Origin: Falsigemmobacter intermedius | GTDB taxonomy: Bacteria; Pseudomonadota; Alphaproteobacteria; Rhodobacterales; Rhodobacteraceae | Direction: 5' to 3' | Length of the DNA: 64,000 nucleotides | NCBI RefSeq assembly: GCF_004054105.1 | Contig: NZ_SBLC01000013.1 | Location: forward strand, 50,872 to 114,871 | In this document: piece by piece, positions 26,666-35,637 of the stretch | How the letters are laid out: every line of letters begins with the position of its first letter | Position numbering within the stretch: the stretch's first letter is position 1 | Notes under the pieces: model-generated | Told to the model about the DNA's origin: nothing | Seen by the model: the letters and a program-made list of their open reading frames with translations, nothing else | Databases searched by the model: none | Program-made: the position numbers and the translations under genes

Positions 26666-27724
26666 GTGTCCGATATCGCCGAGTTGGAGATGATCCGCGA
26701 CAGCGCCCGAGCCATCGTGCCACCGGGCGGGGATCTGTCGCGCGTGCGCGCTTTGCGTTTTACCGAACCCGGCTTTGACCGCGAGACATTCACCCGCATG
26801 GCCGATCTCGGCTGGCTGATGCTCCGCCTGCCCGAGGCGCAGGGGGGGCTGGGCCTCGGGATGGACGCCTATGTTGCGCTGGCGCGGGTCCTGGGCGGCG
26901 GCTGTGTTCCTGAGCCGTTGATCCATGCGCTGCTGGCGCTGCGGCTGGCGGGGGATCAGGCGGGTGAGCGGGTGCTCTCGGGTGAAGAAATTCTGCTGCC
27001 CGCCTGGCAGGAGGCGATGGACGGCCTTGATGCTGATGGCGCGATGCAGATCGTCAACGGTCGCGCCAGTGGCGAGAAGCGCTTCATTCTGAATGCGGCC
27101 GGGGCGGATGCCTTTGTGATTACCGCAGCCGGTCAGCTCGCGCTGGTTCACAAAACCGGAGAAGGTGTCAGCCTGACGCTTGAGCAGACCCAGGACGGCG
27201 GCAACTACGGCCGCCTGACGCTGAAAGATGCCCCGGTTGAAGTGCTGGAGACCCCTGCCTCTGAGGTGGAATTTGCCCTCAATGAGGCGGCGCTCGCCAC
27301 GGCGGCCTATCTTCAGGGCGGGGCCGAGACCGCCTTTGAGATCACGCTGGACTATCTGCGCGTCCGCCAGCAGTTTGACCGCCCCATCGGCAGCTTCCAG
27401 GCCCTGCAGCACCGCGCGACGGAACTGAAGCTTCAGCTTGAGCTTTGCCGGGCCGCCGTCGACCGCGCCGTGGCGCTGATGGATGCCGGGGCCGAGACTG
27501 CGGCTCTGAGTGCTGCGGTCAGCCAGGCCAAGGCGCGCGCCTCTGACGTGGCGCTGATGGTGGGCAAAGAGGCGATCCAGATGCATGGCGCGATCGGCTT
27601 CACCGATGAGCATGATGTGGGCCTTTATGTCCGCAAGGCCATGGTCCTCGCAAATCACTTCGGCTCTGCCGGTTTCCATCGTCGCCGCTTTGCAGCGGTG
27701 CTGCCCTATGCGCCGGCAGCCTGA
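26666..27724 (+). CDS. Acyl-CoA dehydrogenase, probable non-catalytic partner subunit
   Basis: This 352-residue acyl-CoA dehydrogenase-fold protein has DYLRVRQQFDRPIGSFQALQHRATELKLQLEL and the C-terminal FAD/CoA region IQMHGAIGFTDEHDVGLYVRKAM. It is shorter than the usual 380-390 residues, and its N-terminal and middle domains are poorly conserved. GTG 26666 is preferred because AGGAGAGG lies just upstream; an in-frame ATG at 26642 has none. With the next gene it resembles heteromeric acyl-CoA dehydrogenases of the actinobacterial ChsE/FadE type. Confidence 0.85.
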   Translation: MSDIAELEMIRDSARAIVPPGGDLSRVRALRFTEPGFDRETFTRMADLGWLMLRLPEAQGGLGLGMDAYVALARVLGGGCVPEPLIHALLALRLAGDQAGERVLSGEEILLPAWQEAMDGLDADGAMQIVNGRASGEKRFILNAAGADAFVITAAGQLALVHKTGEGVSLTLEQTQDGGNYGRLTLKDAPVEVLETPASEVEFALNEAALATAAYLQGGAETAFEITLDYLRVRQQFDRPIGSFQALQHRATELKLQLELCRAAVDRAVALMDAGAETAALSAAVSQAKARASDVALMVGKEAIQMHGAIGFTDEHDVGLYVRKAMVLANHFGSAGFHRRRFAAVLPYAPAA

Positions 27725-27740
27725 GCGGGAAAGACCACGA

Positions 27741-28901
27741 ATGACTTCTGCGAACGAAATCTACGCCACCATGTCGGATGAGGACTTCCGTCAGGAAGCC
27801 CGCGCTTTCATCGAGGCGCATTACCCCGCTGATATCCCGCGTTATGCCCAGAAGCGCGTGCATTTTCGCCAAAGCCGCCCCTGGTATATGGCGCTGTCGA
27901 AAAAGGGCTGGATCGCCCCCTCCTGGCCGGTGAAATATGGCGGCATGGGGCTTTCGGCCACCAAACAGCTGATCTGGATTGAGGAATGCGAGCGCTATGG
28001 CGCGGCGCGGATCAATGACATCGGGCCGGTCATGCTGGGGCCGCTGCTGATCGAATTTGGCACGGAGGAGCAAAAGGCGACCTATCTGCCGAAAATCCTC
28101 TCGGGCGAGCATATCTGGGCGCAGGGCTATTCAGAGCCGAACGCGGGCTCGGACCTTGCGGCTGTGCGCACCGAAGCGGTGCTCGACGGCGATGAATGGG
28201 TCATCAACGGGCAAAAAACCTGGGCGACGCTCGGCAATGACGCCAACTGGATCTTCATCCTGGCGCGCACCGATAAGACCGCTAAGAAGCAGGCCGGGAT
28301 CAGCTTTATCCTGGTGCCGATGGATCTGCCCGGTGTGACCGTGCGGCCGATCGAAAATCTCGAGATGCACGACGAATTCTGCGAGATCTTCTTTGACAAC
28401 GTCCGCGTGCCGAAGGGCAACCTTGTGGGTGAGGTCAACAAAGGCTGGACCATGGCCAAGGCGCTTCTGGGCCATGAGCGGGTCTTTATCGGGGCCCCGC
28501 GCCTCTCCGCCTCGGCTCTGGGGCGGCTGCATCTGCTGGCGTGCGAACTGGGACTGGAGCGCGATCCGGTTTTCCTTGAGAAATTCACCCGCCTGCGGCT
28601 CGATGTGGCCGATCTGACCGCGCTTTTTGAGACCTATGTCGAAAAACTCCGCAAGGGGGAGCCGATCGGTGCAGAAGTCTCGCTTCTCAAGATCTTTCAG
28701 AGCGATCTTTATCAGCGCATCTCGGAATATATGCTGGAGATCGGGGGGGCGAGCGCCGGTCTGATGCATCCGATGAATGACGACCCCAAACTGCATGCGG
28801 CGGGCACCTATCTGATGGCACGTCCGACGACGATCTTTGGCGGCTCCAGCGAGGTGCTGCGCAATGTGATCGCCAAAGTTGTTCTGAATCTGCCGGGCTG
28901 A
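27741..28901 (+). CDS. Acyl-CoA dehydrogenase
   Basis: This 386-residue flavoenzyme has WAQGYSEPNAGSDLAAVRTEAVLDGDEWVINGQKTWATLG, FCEIFFDNVRVPKGNLVGEVNKGW and the C-terminal FGGSSEVLRNVIAKVVLNLPG. It introduces a 2,3-double bond into an acyl-CoA and passes electrons to ETF. ATG 27741 fits the family start; the open frame extends upstream antisense-like without similarity. The substrate may be a branched or bulky acyl-CoA, given its partner subunit and the CoA-transferase downstream. Confidence 0.92.
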   Translation: MTSANEIYATMSDEDFRQEARAFIEAHYPADIPRYAQKRVHFRQSRPWYMALSKKGWIAPSWPVKYGGMGLSATKQLIWIEECERYGAARINDIGPVMLGPLLIEFGTEEQKATYLPKILSGEHIWAQGYSEPNAGSDLAAVRTEAVLDGDEWVINGQKTWATLGNDANWIFILARTDKTAKKQAGISFILVPMDLPGVTVRPIENLEMHDEFCEIFFDNVRVPKGNLVGEVNKGWTMAKALLGHERVFIGAPRLSASALGRLHLLACELGLERDPVFLEKFTRLRLDVADLTALFETYVEKLRKGEPIGAEVSLLKIFQSDLYQRISEYMLEIGGASAGLMHPMNDDPKLHAAGTYLMARPTTIFGGSSEVLRNVIAKVVLNLPG

Positions 28902-28910
28902 GGGGCTGAC

Positions 28911-30161
28911 ATGACCGAAACGCATCAAAACGCCCCGAAGGGCTGTCTCTCCCATCTGCGCGTGCTCGATCTCAGCCGTGTCTTCGCCGGTCCCTATGCC
29001 GGGCAGATCCTGGCGGATTTCGGCGCGGAAGTGATCAAGATCGAACATCCGAAATTCGGCGATGACGTCCGCCACCTCGGCATTCATCGCAAGGATGCCG
29101 AAGGCAATGATCTGGGCGAGACCTCCTCGTTTCTCGCGATGAACCGCGGCAAACAGTCGGTGGCCATCGATCTGAAGGACCCCAAAGGCCAGGAGCTGGT
29201 CCGCCGCCTGGCCGCCGATGCGGATGTGGTGATTGAGAATTTCAAATCCGGCACACTTGATCGCTACGGTCTGGGCTATGCCGATCTGAAGGCGGTCAAT
29301 CCGAAGATCATCTATTGCTCGATCACCGGATTTGGTCAGACCGGCCCTTCGGCGGAACTGCCGGGCTATGACCCGCTCTTTCAGGCGCTGAGCGGGTTGA
29401 TGAGCATCACCGGCGTGCCCGACGGCGCACCGGGGGCCGGGCCGAACCTGGTTGGCTATTCAGTCTCGGACATCACCGCCGGGCTCTATGCCACCATCGC
29501 GATCCTGGCTGCCGCAACGCATCGCGACAATGGCGGCTCAGGGCAGCATATTGATCTGGCGCTGCTCGATGCGCAGGTGGCGGCGCTCTCTCATATTGCC
29601 ACGAACTTCCTTGTCTCGGGCAAAACCCCGGTGCGGGCGGGATCGGCCTCACAGATCACCTGTCCCTGGCAGGCCTTTCGCTGCGCGGACCGTGATCTGA
29701 TGATTGCAGTCGGCAATGACCGGCAGTTCAAAAAGCTCTGCGATGTGCTGGGACTGCCTGAGGTCGGTGCGGATCCGCGCTTTGCCACCAACCGCGACCG
29801 TATGGCCAATAAGCCCGCACTTCTGCCGCAGCTGGAAGCCGCTTTCGCGCAGCGCACCGCCGCCGAGTGGGAGGCGCTGCTGACCCCGGCGGATGTACCC
29901 TGCTCGCCGATCAATACCATCCCGCAGATGCTGGAGGATCCGCAGATCCGGCATCGCGGCATGGTGGTGGATCTGCCGCATGAGCGCACCGGCACCGTCA
30001 GCCTGATCGCAAACCCGATCAGATTTTCTGAGACGCCCGCACGATATGATCGTGCGCCACCGCGCCTTGGCGCGGATACGGTCGGCGTCCTGCAGCGCCA
30101 CCTGGGGCTGAGCGCAGAAGAGGTGGAAGCGCTGAAAGCCTCGGGCACCATCCGTGACTGA
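28911..30161 (+). CDS. CaiB/BaiF (family III) CoA-transferase
   Basis: This 416-residue protein has LRVLDLSRVFAGPYAGQILADFGAEVIKIEHP, NRGKQSVAIDLKDPKGQELVRRL and DVVIENFKSGTLDRYGLGYADLKAVNPKIIYCSITGFGQ. The catalytic aspartate is expected in VGYSVSDITAGLYATIAIL. It is similar in length and motifs to the CoA-transferase at 9431. It lies nine bases after the acyl-CoA dehydrogenase gene and ends at a strong terminator, so the three genes form one operon that activates and desaturates an acid. Confidence 0.93.
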   Translation: MTETHQNAPKGCLSHLRVLDLSRVFAGPYAGQILADFGAEVIKIEHPKFGDDVRHLGIHRKDAEGNDLGETSSFLAMNRGKQSVAIDLKDPKGQELVRRLAADADVVIENFKSGTLDRYGLGYADLKAVNPKIIYCSITGFGQTGPSAELPGYDPLFQALSGLMSITGVPDGAPGAGPNLVGYSVSDITAGLYATIAILAAATHRDNGGSGQHIDLALLDAQVAALSHIATNFLVSGKTPVRAGSASQITCPWQAFRCADRDLMIAVGNDRQFKKLCDVLGLPEVGADPRFATNRDRMANKPALLPQLEAAFAQRTAAEWEALLTPADVPCSPINTIPQMLEDPQIRHRGMVVDLPHERTGTVSLIANPIRFSETPARYDRAPPRLGADTVGVLQRHLGLSAEEVEALKASGTIRD

Positions 30162-30236
30162 TCGCGCCTCTGACATGCTGAGCCGCGGACGATCCCCAGT
30201 CCCCGCAAAGCACGTCTGCAGTCAGGACGGTGTGCT

Positions 30237-30274
30237 GCCCCGCGGCGCAGGAGTATTGCGCCGGGGGGGCTTTT
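30237..30274 (+). terminator. Rho-independent terminator of the acyl-CoA dehydrogenase operon
   Basis: A 13-base near-perfect stem GCCCCGCGGCGCA / TGCGCCGGGGGGC with a seven-base loop is followed by TTTT. It lies between convergent operons, just before the stop codon of the CoA-transferase beta subunit. Confidence 0.8.
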
Positions 30275-30942
30275 CAGAGGTCGGGGCAGATCAGATCGGT
30301 CAGACCTTCCGGCACAACCAGCTCTGCTTCCGTCATCGCCTGAAGCTCCGCAACGCTCAGGCCGGGCACCTTCTCGCGCAGATGAAAACGCCCGGCCTCG
30401 ATATCAAGGACGGCCAGAGAGGTATAAACGCGGGTGACGCAGCCGACACCGGTCAGCGGCAGGCTGCAGCGTTTCAGGAGTTTCGCACGCCCGTCTTTGG
30501 TCGTGTGATCCATCAGAACGGCCACCCGTTTTGCCCCATGGACGAGGTCCATCGCACCGCCTACGGCAGGCACGCCGCCGGGGCCGGTTGACCAGTTGGC
30601 CAGATCCCCCGTCTCAGCCACCTCGAAGGCGCCAAGGATCGCAACATCAAGATGTCCGCCGCGCACCATGGCGAAACTGTCCGCATGGTGGAAAAACGAG
30701 GCCCCCGGCAGCAGGGTCACCGCCCGTTTGCCCGCGTTGATGATATCCCAGTCCTCGTCCCCCGCGGCCGGCGAGGGGCCGAAGTTCAGAATACCGTTTT
30801 CAGTGTGAAAAATGGCCGCGCGGCCGGGGGGCTGATAAGCCGCGACCCTCTCGGGCAGGCCGATACCAAGGTTCACATAGGCGCCGTCGGCGATATCCTG
30901 CGCCGCACGCCAGGCCATCTGACTGCTCGTCAAACGTTTCAT
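30274..30942 (-). CDS. 3-oxoacid CoA-transferase subunit B
   Basis: This 222-residue beta subunit of a family I CoA-transferase has the catalytic-glutamate region IFHTENGILNFGPSP, GGHLDVAILGAFEVAETGDLANW and GMDLV-like GGAMDLVHGAKRVAVLMDHTTKDG. It has the size and pattern of PcaJ/ScoB. Its start overlaps the subunit A stop by four bases. It activates 3-oxoadipate or acetoacetate-like acids with succinyl-CoA; the exact substrate is not decided. Confidence 0.92.
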   Translation of the reverse strand: MKRLTSSQMAWRAAQDIADGAYVNLGIGLPERVAAYQPPGRAAIFHTENGILNFGPSPAAGDEDWDIINAGKRAVTLLPGASFFHHADSFAMVRGGHLDVAILGAFEVAETGDLANWSTGPGGVPAVGGAMDLVHGAKRVAVLMDHTTKDGRAKLLKRCSLPLTGVGCVTRVYTSLAVLDIEAGRFHLREKVPGLSVAELQAMTEAELVVPEGLTDLICPDL

Positions 30943-31676
30943 CCGTTTTCTCCTGCTGCGGTGGCGGCCTCGGCGCGAACCAGGACTTCCTCCTGTACGG
31001 GGGCCTCAACCCGAACCAGGCGGTCGACGAAGATGCCCGGCGTGATGATCTGTTCCGGGTCCAGAGTGCCCGGGGGAAGGATCTCGCGGGCCTGCACGAT
31101 GCTCAGCGCCGCTGCCATGCACATGATGGGGCCGAAATTGCGCGCAGCGCCGTGATAGGTCAGGTTTCCCGCCTCATCTGCGAGCTCCGCTTTCACCAGA
31201 GCCACATCCGCCTTCAGCCAGCGTTCCTGCACATAGGGGCGGCCCTCGAATTCGGCCACGGGCTTGCCGGCTGCCAGTTCGGTGCCATAGCTCGTCGGCG
31301 TGTAGAAGGCCGGAATGCCCGCACCGCCCGCCCGGATCCGCTCAGCCAGCGTGCCCTGGGGAACCAGTTCCAGTTCGATCCGCCCGGCTTTGTAAGCCTC
31401 GGTAAAGGCCTGGGGATAGGCCGAACGCGGGAAAGAGCAGATGATTTTGCGCACCATTCCGGCGGCAATCATGCCCGCGATGCCGACGGTGCCGTTTCCG
31501 GCGTTGTTGTTGATCACGGTCAGATCGCGCGGATGTCCGGTCTCTCTGAACCGCGCGATCAGCGCCCCGATCAGTTCAACCGGGGATCCGGCACCCCCGA
31601 ACCCTCCGATCATAACGCTCATACCGTCTGCGATATCGCTGACAGCTTCGGCGCATGTGACGATGTCTTTAGCCAT
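30939..31676 (-). CDS. 3-oxoacid CoA-transferase subunit A
   Basis: This 245-residue alpha subunit has the glycine-rich N-terminus SVMIGGFGGAGSPVELIGALI, LTVINNNAGNGTVGIAGMIAAGMVRKIICSFPRS and ELELVPQGTLAERIRAGGAGIPAFYTPTSYGT, as in PcaI/ScoA. It is first in a two-gene operon with subunit B. The pair could finish a beta-ketoadipate-like route or degrade ketone bodies. Confidence 0.93.
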   Translation of the reverse strand: MAKDIVTCAEAVSDIADGMSVMIGGFGGAGSPVELIGALIARFRETGHPRDLTVINNNAGNGTVGIAGMIAAGMVRKIICSFPRSAYPQAFTEAYKAGRIELELVPQGTLAERIRAGGAGIPAFYTPTSYGTELAAGKPVAEFEGRPYVQERWLKADVALVKAELADEAGNLTYHGAARNFGPIMCMAAALSIVQAREILPPGTLDPEQIITPGIFVDRLVRVEAPVQEEVLVRAEAATAAGENG

Positions 31677-31890
31677 ATAAAGCCCTCCCTGGCCCGATGG
31701 TCATCCCCCTTGCAAAGGGCTTTGACCAGGGCCGTGGCGTGGCTGTCCGTGATGCGGACAGGGGCCTTTCTCAGGGCAATGGGCGGCTGGCCATTTTCGG
31801 CCCTGTTCATTAGGTGGACAAGATCGTGATCCGTCCCTTTGCGCGCCGTAAGGCAGGTTAAGCTCTGGCCGGGAAAGTTCGGGAGGAACC

Positions 31891-32880
31891 ATGTCTTTCA
31901 TTCGTTATGCCGCCGCGGCCCTTCTGGCCACGGCCACTATGGCACAGGCTGAAACCCTGCGTTTTGCGAGCTTCGAGCCGCCGCAGGCCTATGTCACCAA
32001 AAATGTCCTGACCGCCTGGGCAGAAGACGTCTCCAAAGCGTCTGAGGGGACGCTTGACGTTAAAATGTTTGCCGGCGGGACCCTGGGTCGCGCCCCCGAC
32101 CAACAGTTGAAGCTGGTGGAAGATGGTGTGGCTGATCTCGCATGGGTTATCCCCGGCTATTCGCCGGGCCGCTTTGTGGAAGGCTCGGTCGCAGAGCTTC
32201 CCTTCCTCGTGCCGGATTCCACCGCCGGCTCGAAAGCCATGTGGAAGATGTATGAAGACGGCATATTCGCAAATGATTACAACAAGTTCAAGCTGATCGG
32301 CGTGGTTGTCAGCGCGCCGAACTTCATCGCTTCGACCAAAAAGATCACCGAGCCGGAAGACCTTAATGGCGTCAACTTCCGCGGCCCGGGTCCGGTTCTG
32401 CTGACCGCGCTGAAGGCGGTGGGGGCCGTTCCGATCGGCGGGATCACCGGGGCGAACCTCGCGGATTCGATCAGCCGCGGCCTCGTTGAAGGGACGCTGA
32501 CCGAATGGACCGCCGGCGAGACCTTCCGCGTCACCGAAGTCGCCAACAACTATCTGATGGCGCCGCTCGGGGCCACGCCGATGCTGGTTCTGATGAACAA
32601 GGCCCGCTACGACGCGCTGCCGGAGAAAGCGAAAGCCGCCATCGACCAGTATTCGGGCGCAGCCTTCTCGGAGCGGTTCGGCCGGATCTTTGACGAGAAT
32701 ATGGTTGCCGCACGCAAGCGGGCCGAAGATCGCAAAGCCACCATCACCGAAGTCGACGCAGAGGCCGCGGCCCGTTGGGAAGCCGCCGTGCGCCCGGCAA
32801 CCGATGCCTGGATCGCTGAGACCCCGAACGGCCAGCAGATCTATGACGCGATGAAAGCCGCCCTGGCGGCAGCGAAGTAA
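31891..32880 (+). CDS. TRAP transporter substrate-binding protein (DctP family)
   Basis: This 329-residue periplasmic protein has a signal peptide (FIRYAAAALLATATMAQA) and DctP features: LRFASFEPPQAYVTKNVLTAWAEDVSKASEGTLDVKMFAGGTLGRAPDQQLKLVEDGVADLAWVIPGYSPGRF, with FRGPGPVLLTALKAVGAVPI near the ligand-binding arginine. GGGAGGAACC precedes the ATG. No DctQ/DctM genes are adjacent; the only pair in the window is at 45625-47487. It appears monocistronic with its own terminator. Confidence 0.9.
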   Translation: MSFIRYAAAALLATATMAQAETLRFASFEPPQAYVTKNVLTAWAEDVSKASEGTLDVKMFAGGTLGRAPDQQLKLVEDGVADLAWVIPGYSPGRFVEGSVAELPFLVPDSTAGSKAMWKMYEDGIFANDYNKFKLIGVVVSAPNFIASTKKITEPEDLNGVNFRGPGPVLLTALKAVGAVPIGGITGANLADSISRGLVEGTLTEWTAGETFRVTEVANNYLMAPLGATPMLVLMNKARYDALPEKAKAAIDQYSGAAFSERFGRIFDENMVAARKRAEDRKATITEVDAEAAARWEAAVRPATDAWIAETPNGQQIYDAMKAALAAAK

Positions 32881-32894
32881 TCTGCCGTTTCGCA

Positions 32895-32936
32895 GAAAAA
32901 AGCCCCCGGCCCGCTGTCTGCGGGTCGGGGGTTTTC
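32895..32936. terminator. Bidirectional Rho-independent terminator
   Basis: A stem CCCCCGGCCCGC / GCGGGTCGGGGG with a five-base loop has an A tract before it and TTTT after it. It serves the convergent DctP and dihydrolipoyl dehydrogenase genes. Confidence 0.85.
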
Positions 32937-32953
32937 TGTTTCAGAGAAGGGCC

Positions 32954-34333
32954 TCAAAGGTCGGTCAGCGTGCCCAGAAAGCTTTCGGCGGCAAAGGCCA
33001 GGGTCTCTGAGAGCGTGGGATGCGCATGGATGGTCAGCGCCAGATCTTCAGCCGTGGCCCCCATCTCGATGGCAAGACCTGCAACGGCGATCAGCTCGCC
33101 CGCATTGGCCCCGCAGATCCCGGCCCCGAGGATACGCCCCGTTGACGGATCAAGGATCAGACGGCTGGTGCCTGCGCCCACAGCCGCGGAGAGCGCCCGG
33201 CCTGAAGCAGCCCAGGGGAATGACGTCACCTTGACCGCAATCCCTTCGGCTTTCGCGCGGGTTTCGGTCAGGCCCGTCCAGGCAACCTCCGGGTGGGTAT
33301 AGGCGACCGAAGGGATGGCGCGGGGGTCAAATTCGACCTTCTCGCCACAGGCGGCTTCGGCGGCCACTTTGGCCTCATGGACGGCCTTATGGGCCAGCAT
33401 CGGACCTTCGGTCACATCGCCGATGGCAAAAATATGCGGCTGGCTGGTGCGTTTGTCGCGCCCGGTGGGGATAAAGCCCCGCTCGGTCAGGGTCACCCCT
33501 GCGGCGGCGGGGTCAATCTCTGCCCCGCGCGGGCGGCGCCCGATCGCCACCAGGATACGGTCGAACCGGCCCAGATCCTGCGCACCGGCGCAGACCCAGA
33601 GGCCCTCTTCCTCGGCCCGCACATCGCTGACCTGTGTTGTCAGATGCACCGCGACTTTGCCTTTCAGCGCCTCTGTCAGGGGGGAAAGGAGCGCCGGGTC
33701 TGCGCCGGGCACAAGCTGCGGACCCGCCTCGGCGATCACCACCTCTGATCCGAGCGCGTGATAGACCTGCGCCATTTCCAGCCCGATGATGCCGCCGCCG
33801 ATAATCAGCAGCCGCGCGGGCACATCCTGAAGGGCAAGCGCGCCGGTGCTGTCCATGATGCGGGGATCATCGGGCAGCATGGGCAGCGTAATGGGCGCAG
33901 AGCCGGTGGCGATGATGGCTTGCGTAAAGCTCAGAGCCATGCGGCTGCCGTCGGGGGTCTGGACCTGCAGCGCATTGGCCCCGGTGAACTTTGCCGTTCC
34001 CTGGAGGACGGTTACCCTGCGCCGTTTCGCAAGCCCCGCAAGCCCCGTGGTCAGCCGGTTCACCACCCCGTCTTTATGGGCGCGCAGGGCGTCCAGGTTC
34101 AGGGTGGGGGCGCCGAAAGCGACCCCCATTTCCGTTGCCGCCGCCGCGCTTTCGATTTTTTCCGCAACCGAGAGCAGCGTCTTTGACGGGATGCAGCCGC
34201 GGTTCAGACAGACCCCGCCCAGACGGTCATCCGCCTCAATCAGGGTAACGCTGCGGCCCAGATCTGCCGCGCGGAAGGCGGCGGTATAGCCGCCGGGGCC
34301 GCCGCCGATGACAACAAGATCACAATTGGTCAT
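32954..34333 (-). CDS. lpdA: Dihydrolipoyl dehydrogenase (E3)
   Basis: This 459-residue flavoenzyme has the FAD site VVIGGGPGGYTAAFRAADLG, the redox-active disulfide GGVCLNRGCIPSKTLL, the NAD site LLIIGGGIIGLEMAQVYHALGSEVVIAE and the C-terminal HAHPTLSETL with the catalytic His-Glu pair. It reoxidises lipoamide of the E2 subunit. No lipoyl domain is fused to it. It is the last gene of the aceE-aceF-lpdA operon. Confidence 0.96.
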   Translation of the reverse strand: MTNCDLVVIGGGPGGYTAAFRAADLGRSVTLIEADDRLGGVCLNRGCIPSKTLLSVAEKIESAAAATEMGVAFGAPTLNLDALRAHKDGVVNRLTTGLAGLAKRRRVTVLQGTAKFTGANALQVQTPDGSRMALSFTQAIIATGSAPITLPMLPDDPRIMDSTGALALQDVPARLLIIGGGIIGLEMAQVYHALGSEVVIAEAGPQLVPGADPALLSPLTEALKGKVAVHLTTQVSDVRAEEEGLWVCAGAQDLGRFDRILVAIGRRPRGAEIDPAAAGVTLTERGFIPTGRDKRTSQPHIFAIGDVTEGPMLAHKAVHEAKVAAEAACGEKVEFDPRAIPSVAYTHPEVAWTGLTETRAKAEGIAVKVTSFPWAASGRALSAAVGAGTSRLILDPSTGRILGAGICGANAGELIAVAGLAIEMGATAEDLALTIHAHPTLSETLAFAAESFLGTLTDL

Positions 34334-34345
34334 GTCAGCGAGCCT

Positions 34346-35623
34346 TTACAACAGGATCCGGCGGAAATCGCCGGTGAAATCCGCAATCGTGCGCAGGAAG
34401 CGTGCCGCTGCCACCCCGTCGCAGGCCCGGTGATCCCAGGAGAGCGCCATCGGCTGGATCAGCCGGGGCGCAAAGCCTGCGCCGTCCCAGACCGGTTTGA
34501 TCTGCGCACGCGCGAGGCCAAGGATGGCCACTTCGGGGGCGTTGATGATCGGGGTAAAACCGGTCCCGCCAATGCCGCCGAGCGAGGAGATCGTAAAGCC
34601 CGCCCCCTGCATATCGGCAGGCTTCAGCCGCCCCGCCCGGGCGTCAGCGGCCAGCGAGGCCATCTCGTCACTGAGTTCGCGGACCGACTTTTTGTCCACG
34701 TCGCGCAGGACCGGCACCACCAGCCCCTCAGGCGTGTCTGCGGCGATGCCGATATGCACATAGCGGCGCAGGATCAGATCCTCGCCATCGAGCACGGCGT
34801 TGAATTTGGGGTGCAGCTTCAGCGCCGCGGCACAGGCCTTAGCGATATAGGGCAGGATCGAATCCTTGCGGCCCTCAGTGGCGTTGACGGATTTGCGCAG
34901 GGCGTCCAGCTCTGTCAGATCCGCCTCGTCGAAATTGGTGACATGGGGGATCAGCACGGCGTTGCGCTGCAGCGCCGGACCCGACAGGCGACCGATGCGC
35001 GAGAGCGGCAGCCGCTCGACCGGCCCGTAGGCTTCGGGGTTCAGCTTTGGCCAGGGCATCAGGCCAAGGCTGGTCTGCGCCGCGGCTGCAGCGGGTGCCG
35101 GGGCCGCCAGACGCGCCTTGACCCAGGCCTCCACGTCCTCAGGGGTGATGCGCCCGTTGCGGCCCGAGCCTGCGATGCGCGACAGATCCGCGCCCAGCCG
35201 GAAAGCCATGCGGCGGACTGAGGGCGAGGCATAGACTGCGGCCTCGGGGTCCCGGACAGGCTCGGCCATGGCCGAAGCCGGAGCCGGGGCAGCAGGGGCG
35301 GGCGCAACTGCGGGCGCTGCGGCCGGGGCCGGGGCAGCGGGCGGCGCCGCGTCCGGGGCGGGGGCAGGCACCGGGGCGGCCTCGGCAGCCCCCGCCACCT
35401 CCAGCCGCAGCATGGGCTGGCCTGCGCTGACCTGATCGCCAAGGGCGACCAGAATTTCCAGCACGGTGCCCTCAATTTCGCAGGGCACATCCAGCGTGGC
35501 TTTGTCGGCCTCGATCACCAGAACGGTCTGGCCTGCGGTGATGTGCTGGCCGGGCTGAACGGGGATTTCCACCACCGGCACAGCGCCGCCCATGCCCATA
35601 TCGGGAATAAGGATCTCTTTCAT
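34346..35623 (-). CDS. aceF: Pyruvate dehydrogenase E2, dihydrolipoamide acetyltransferase
   Basis: This 425-residue protein has one N-terminal lipoyl domain (lipoyl lysine in EADKATLDVP, near residue 42) and a long Ala/Pro linker (about residues 85-125). A peripheral subunit-binding domain (VRRMAFRLGADLSRIAGSGRNGRITPEDVEAW) and the catalytic domain follow, ending with DHRACDG. The single lipoyl domain is fewer than the three of E. coli AceF. It forms the core of the complex with the homodimeric E1 directly upstream. Confidence 0.95.
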   Translation of the reverse strand: MKEILIPDMGMGGAVPVVEIPVQPGQHITAGQTVLVIEADKATLDVPCEIEGTVLEILVALGDQVSAGQPMLRLEVAGAAEAAPVPAPAPDAAPPAAPAPAAAPAVAPAPAAPAPASAMAEPVRDPEAAVYASPSVRRMAFRLGADLSRIAGSGRNGRITPEDVEAWVKARLAAPAPAAAAAQTSLGLMPWPKLNPEAYGPVERLPLSRIGRLSGPALQRNAVLIPHVTNFDEADLTELDALRKSVNATEGRKDSILPYIAKACAAALKLHPKFNAVLDGEDLILRRYVHIGIAADTPEGLVVPVLRDVDKKSVRELSDEMASLAADARAGRLKPADMQGAGFTISSLGGIGGTGFTPIINAPEVAILGLARAQIKPVWDGAGFAPRLIQPMALSWDHRACDGVAAARFLRTIADFTGDFRRILL

Positions 35624-35637
35624 CGGGGCGGCCTTTC

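Noticed and set aside
30939..31676. Assigning the 3-oxoacid CoA-transferase firmly as PcaIJ
   Set aside because: Motifs fit PcaI/ScoA equally well, and no thiolase or other protocatechuate gene is adjacent, so no gene symbol is given.
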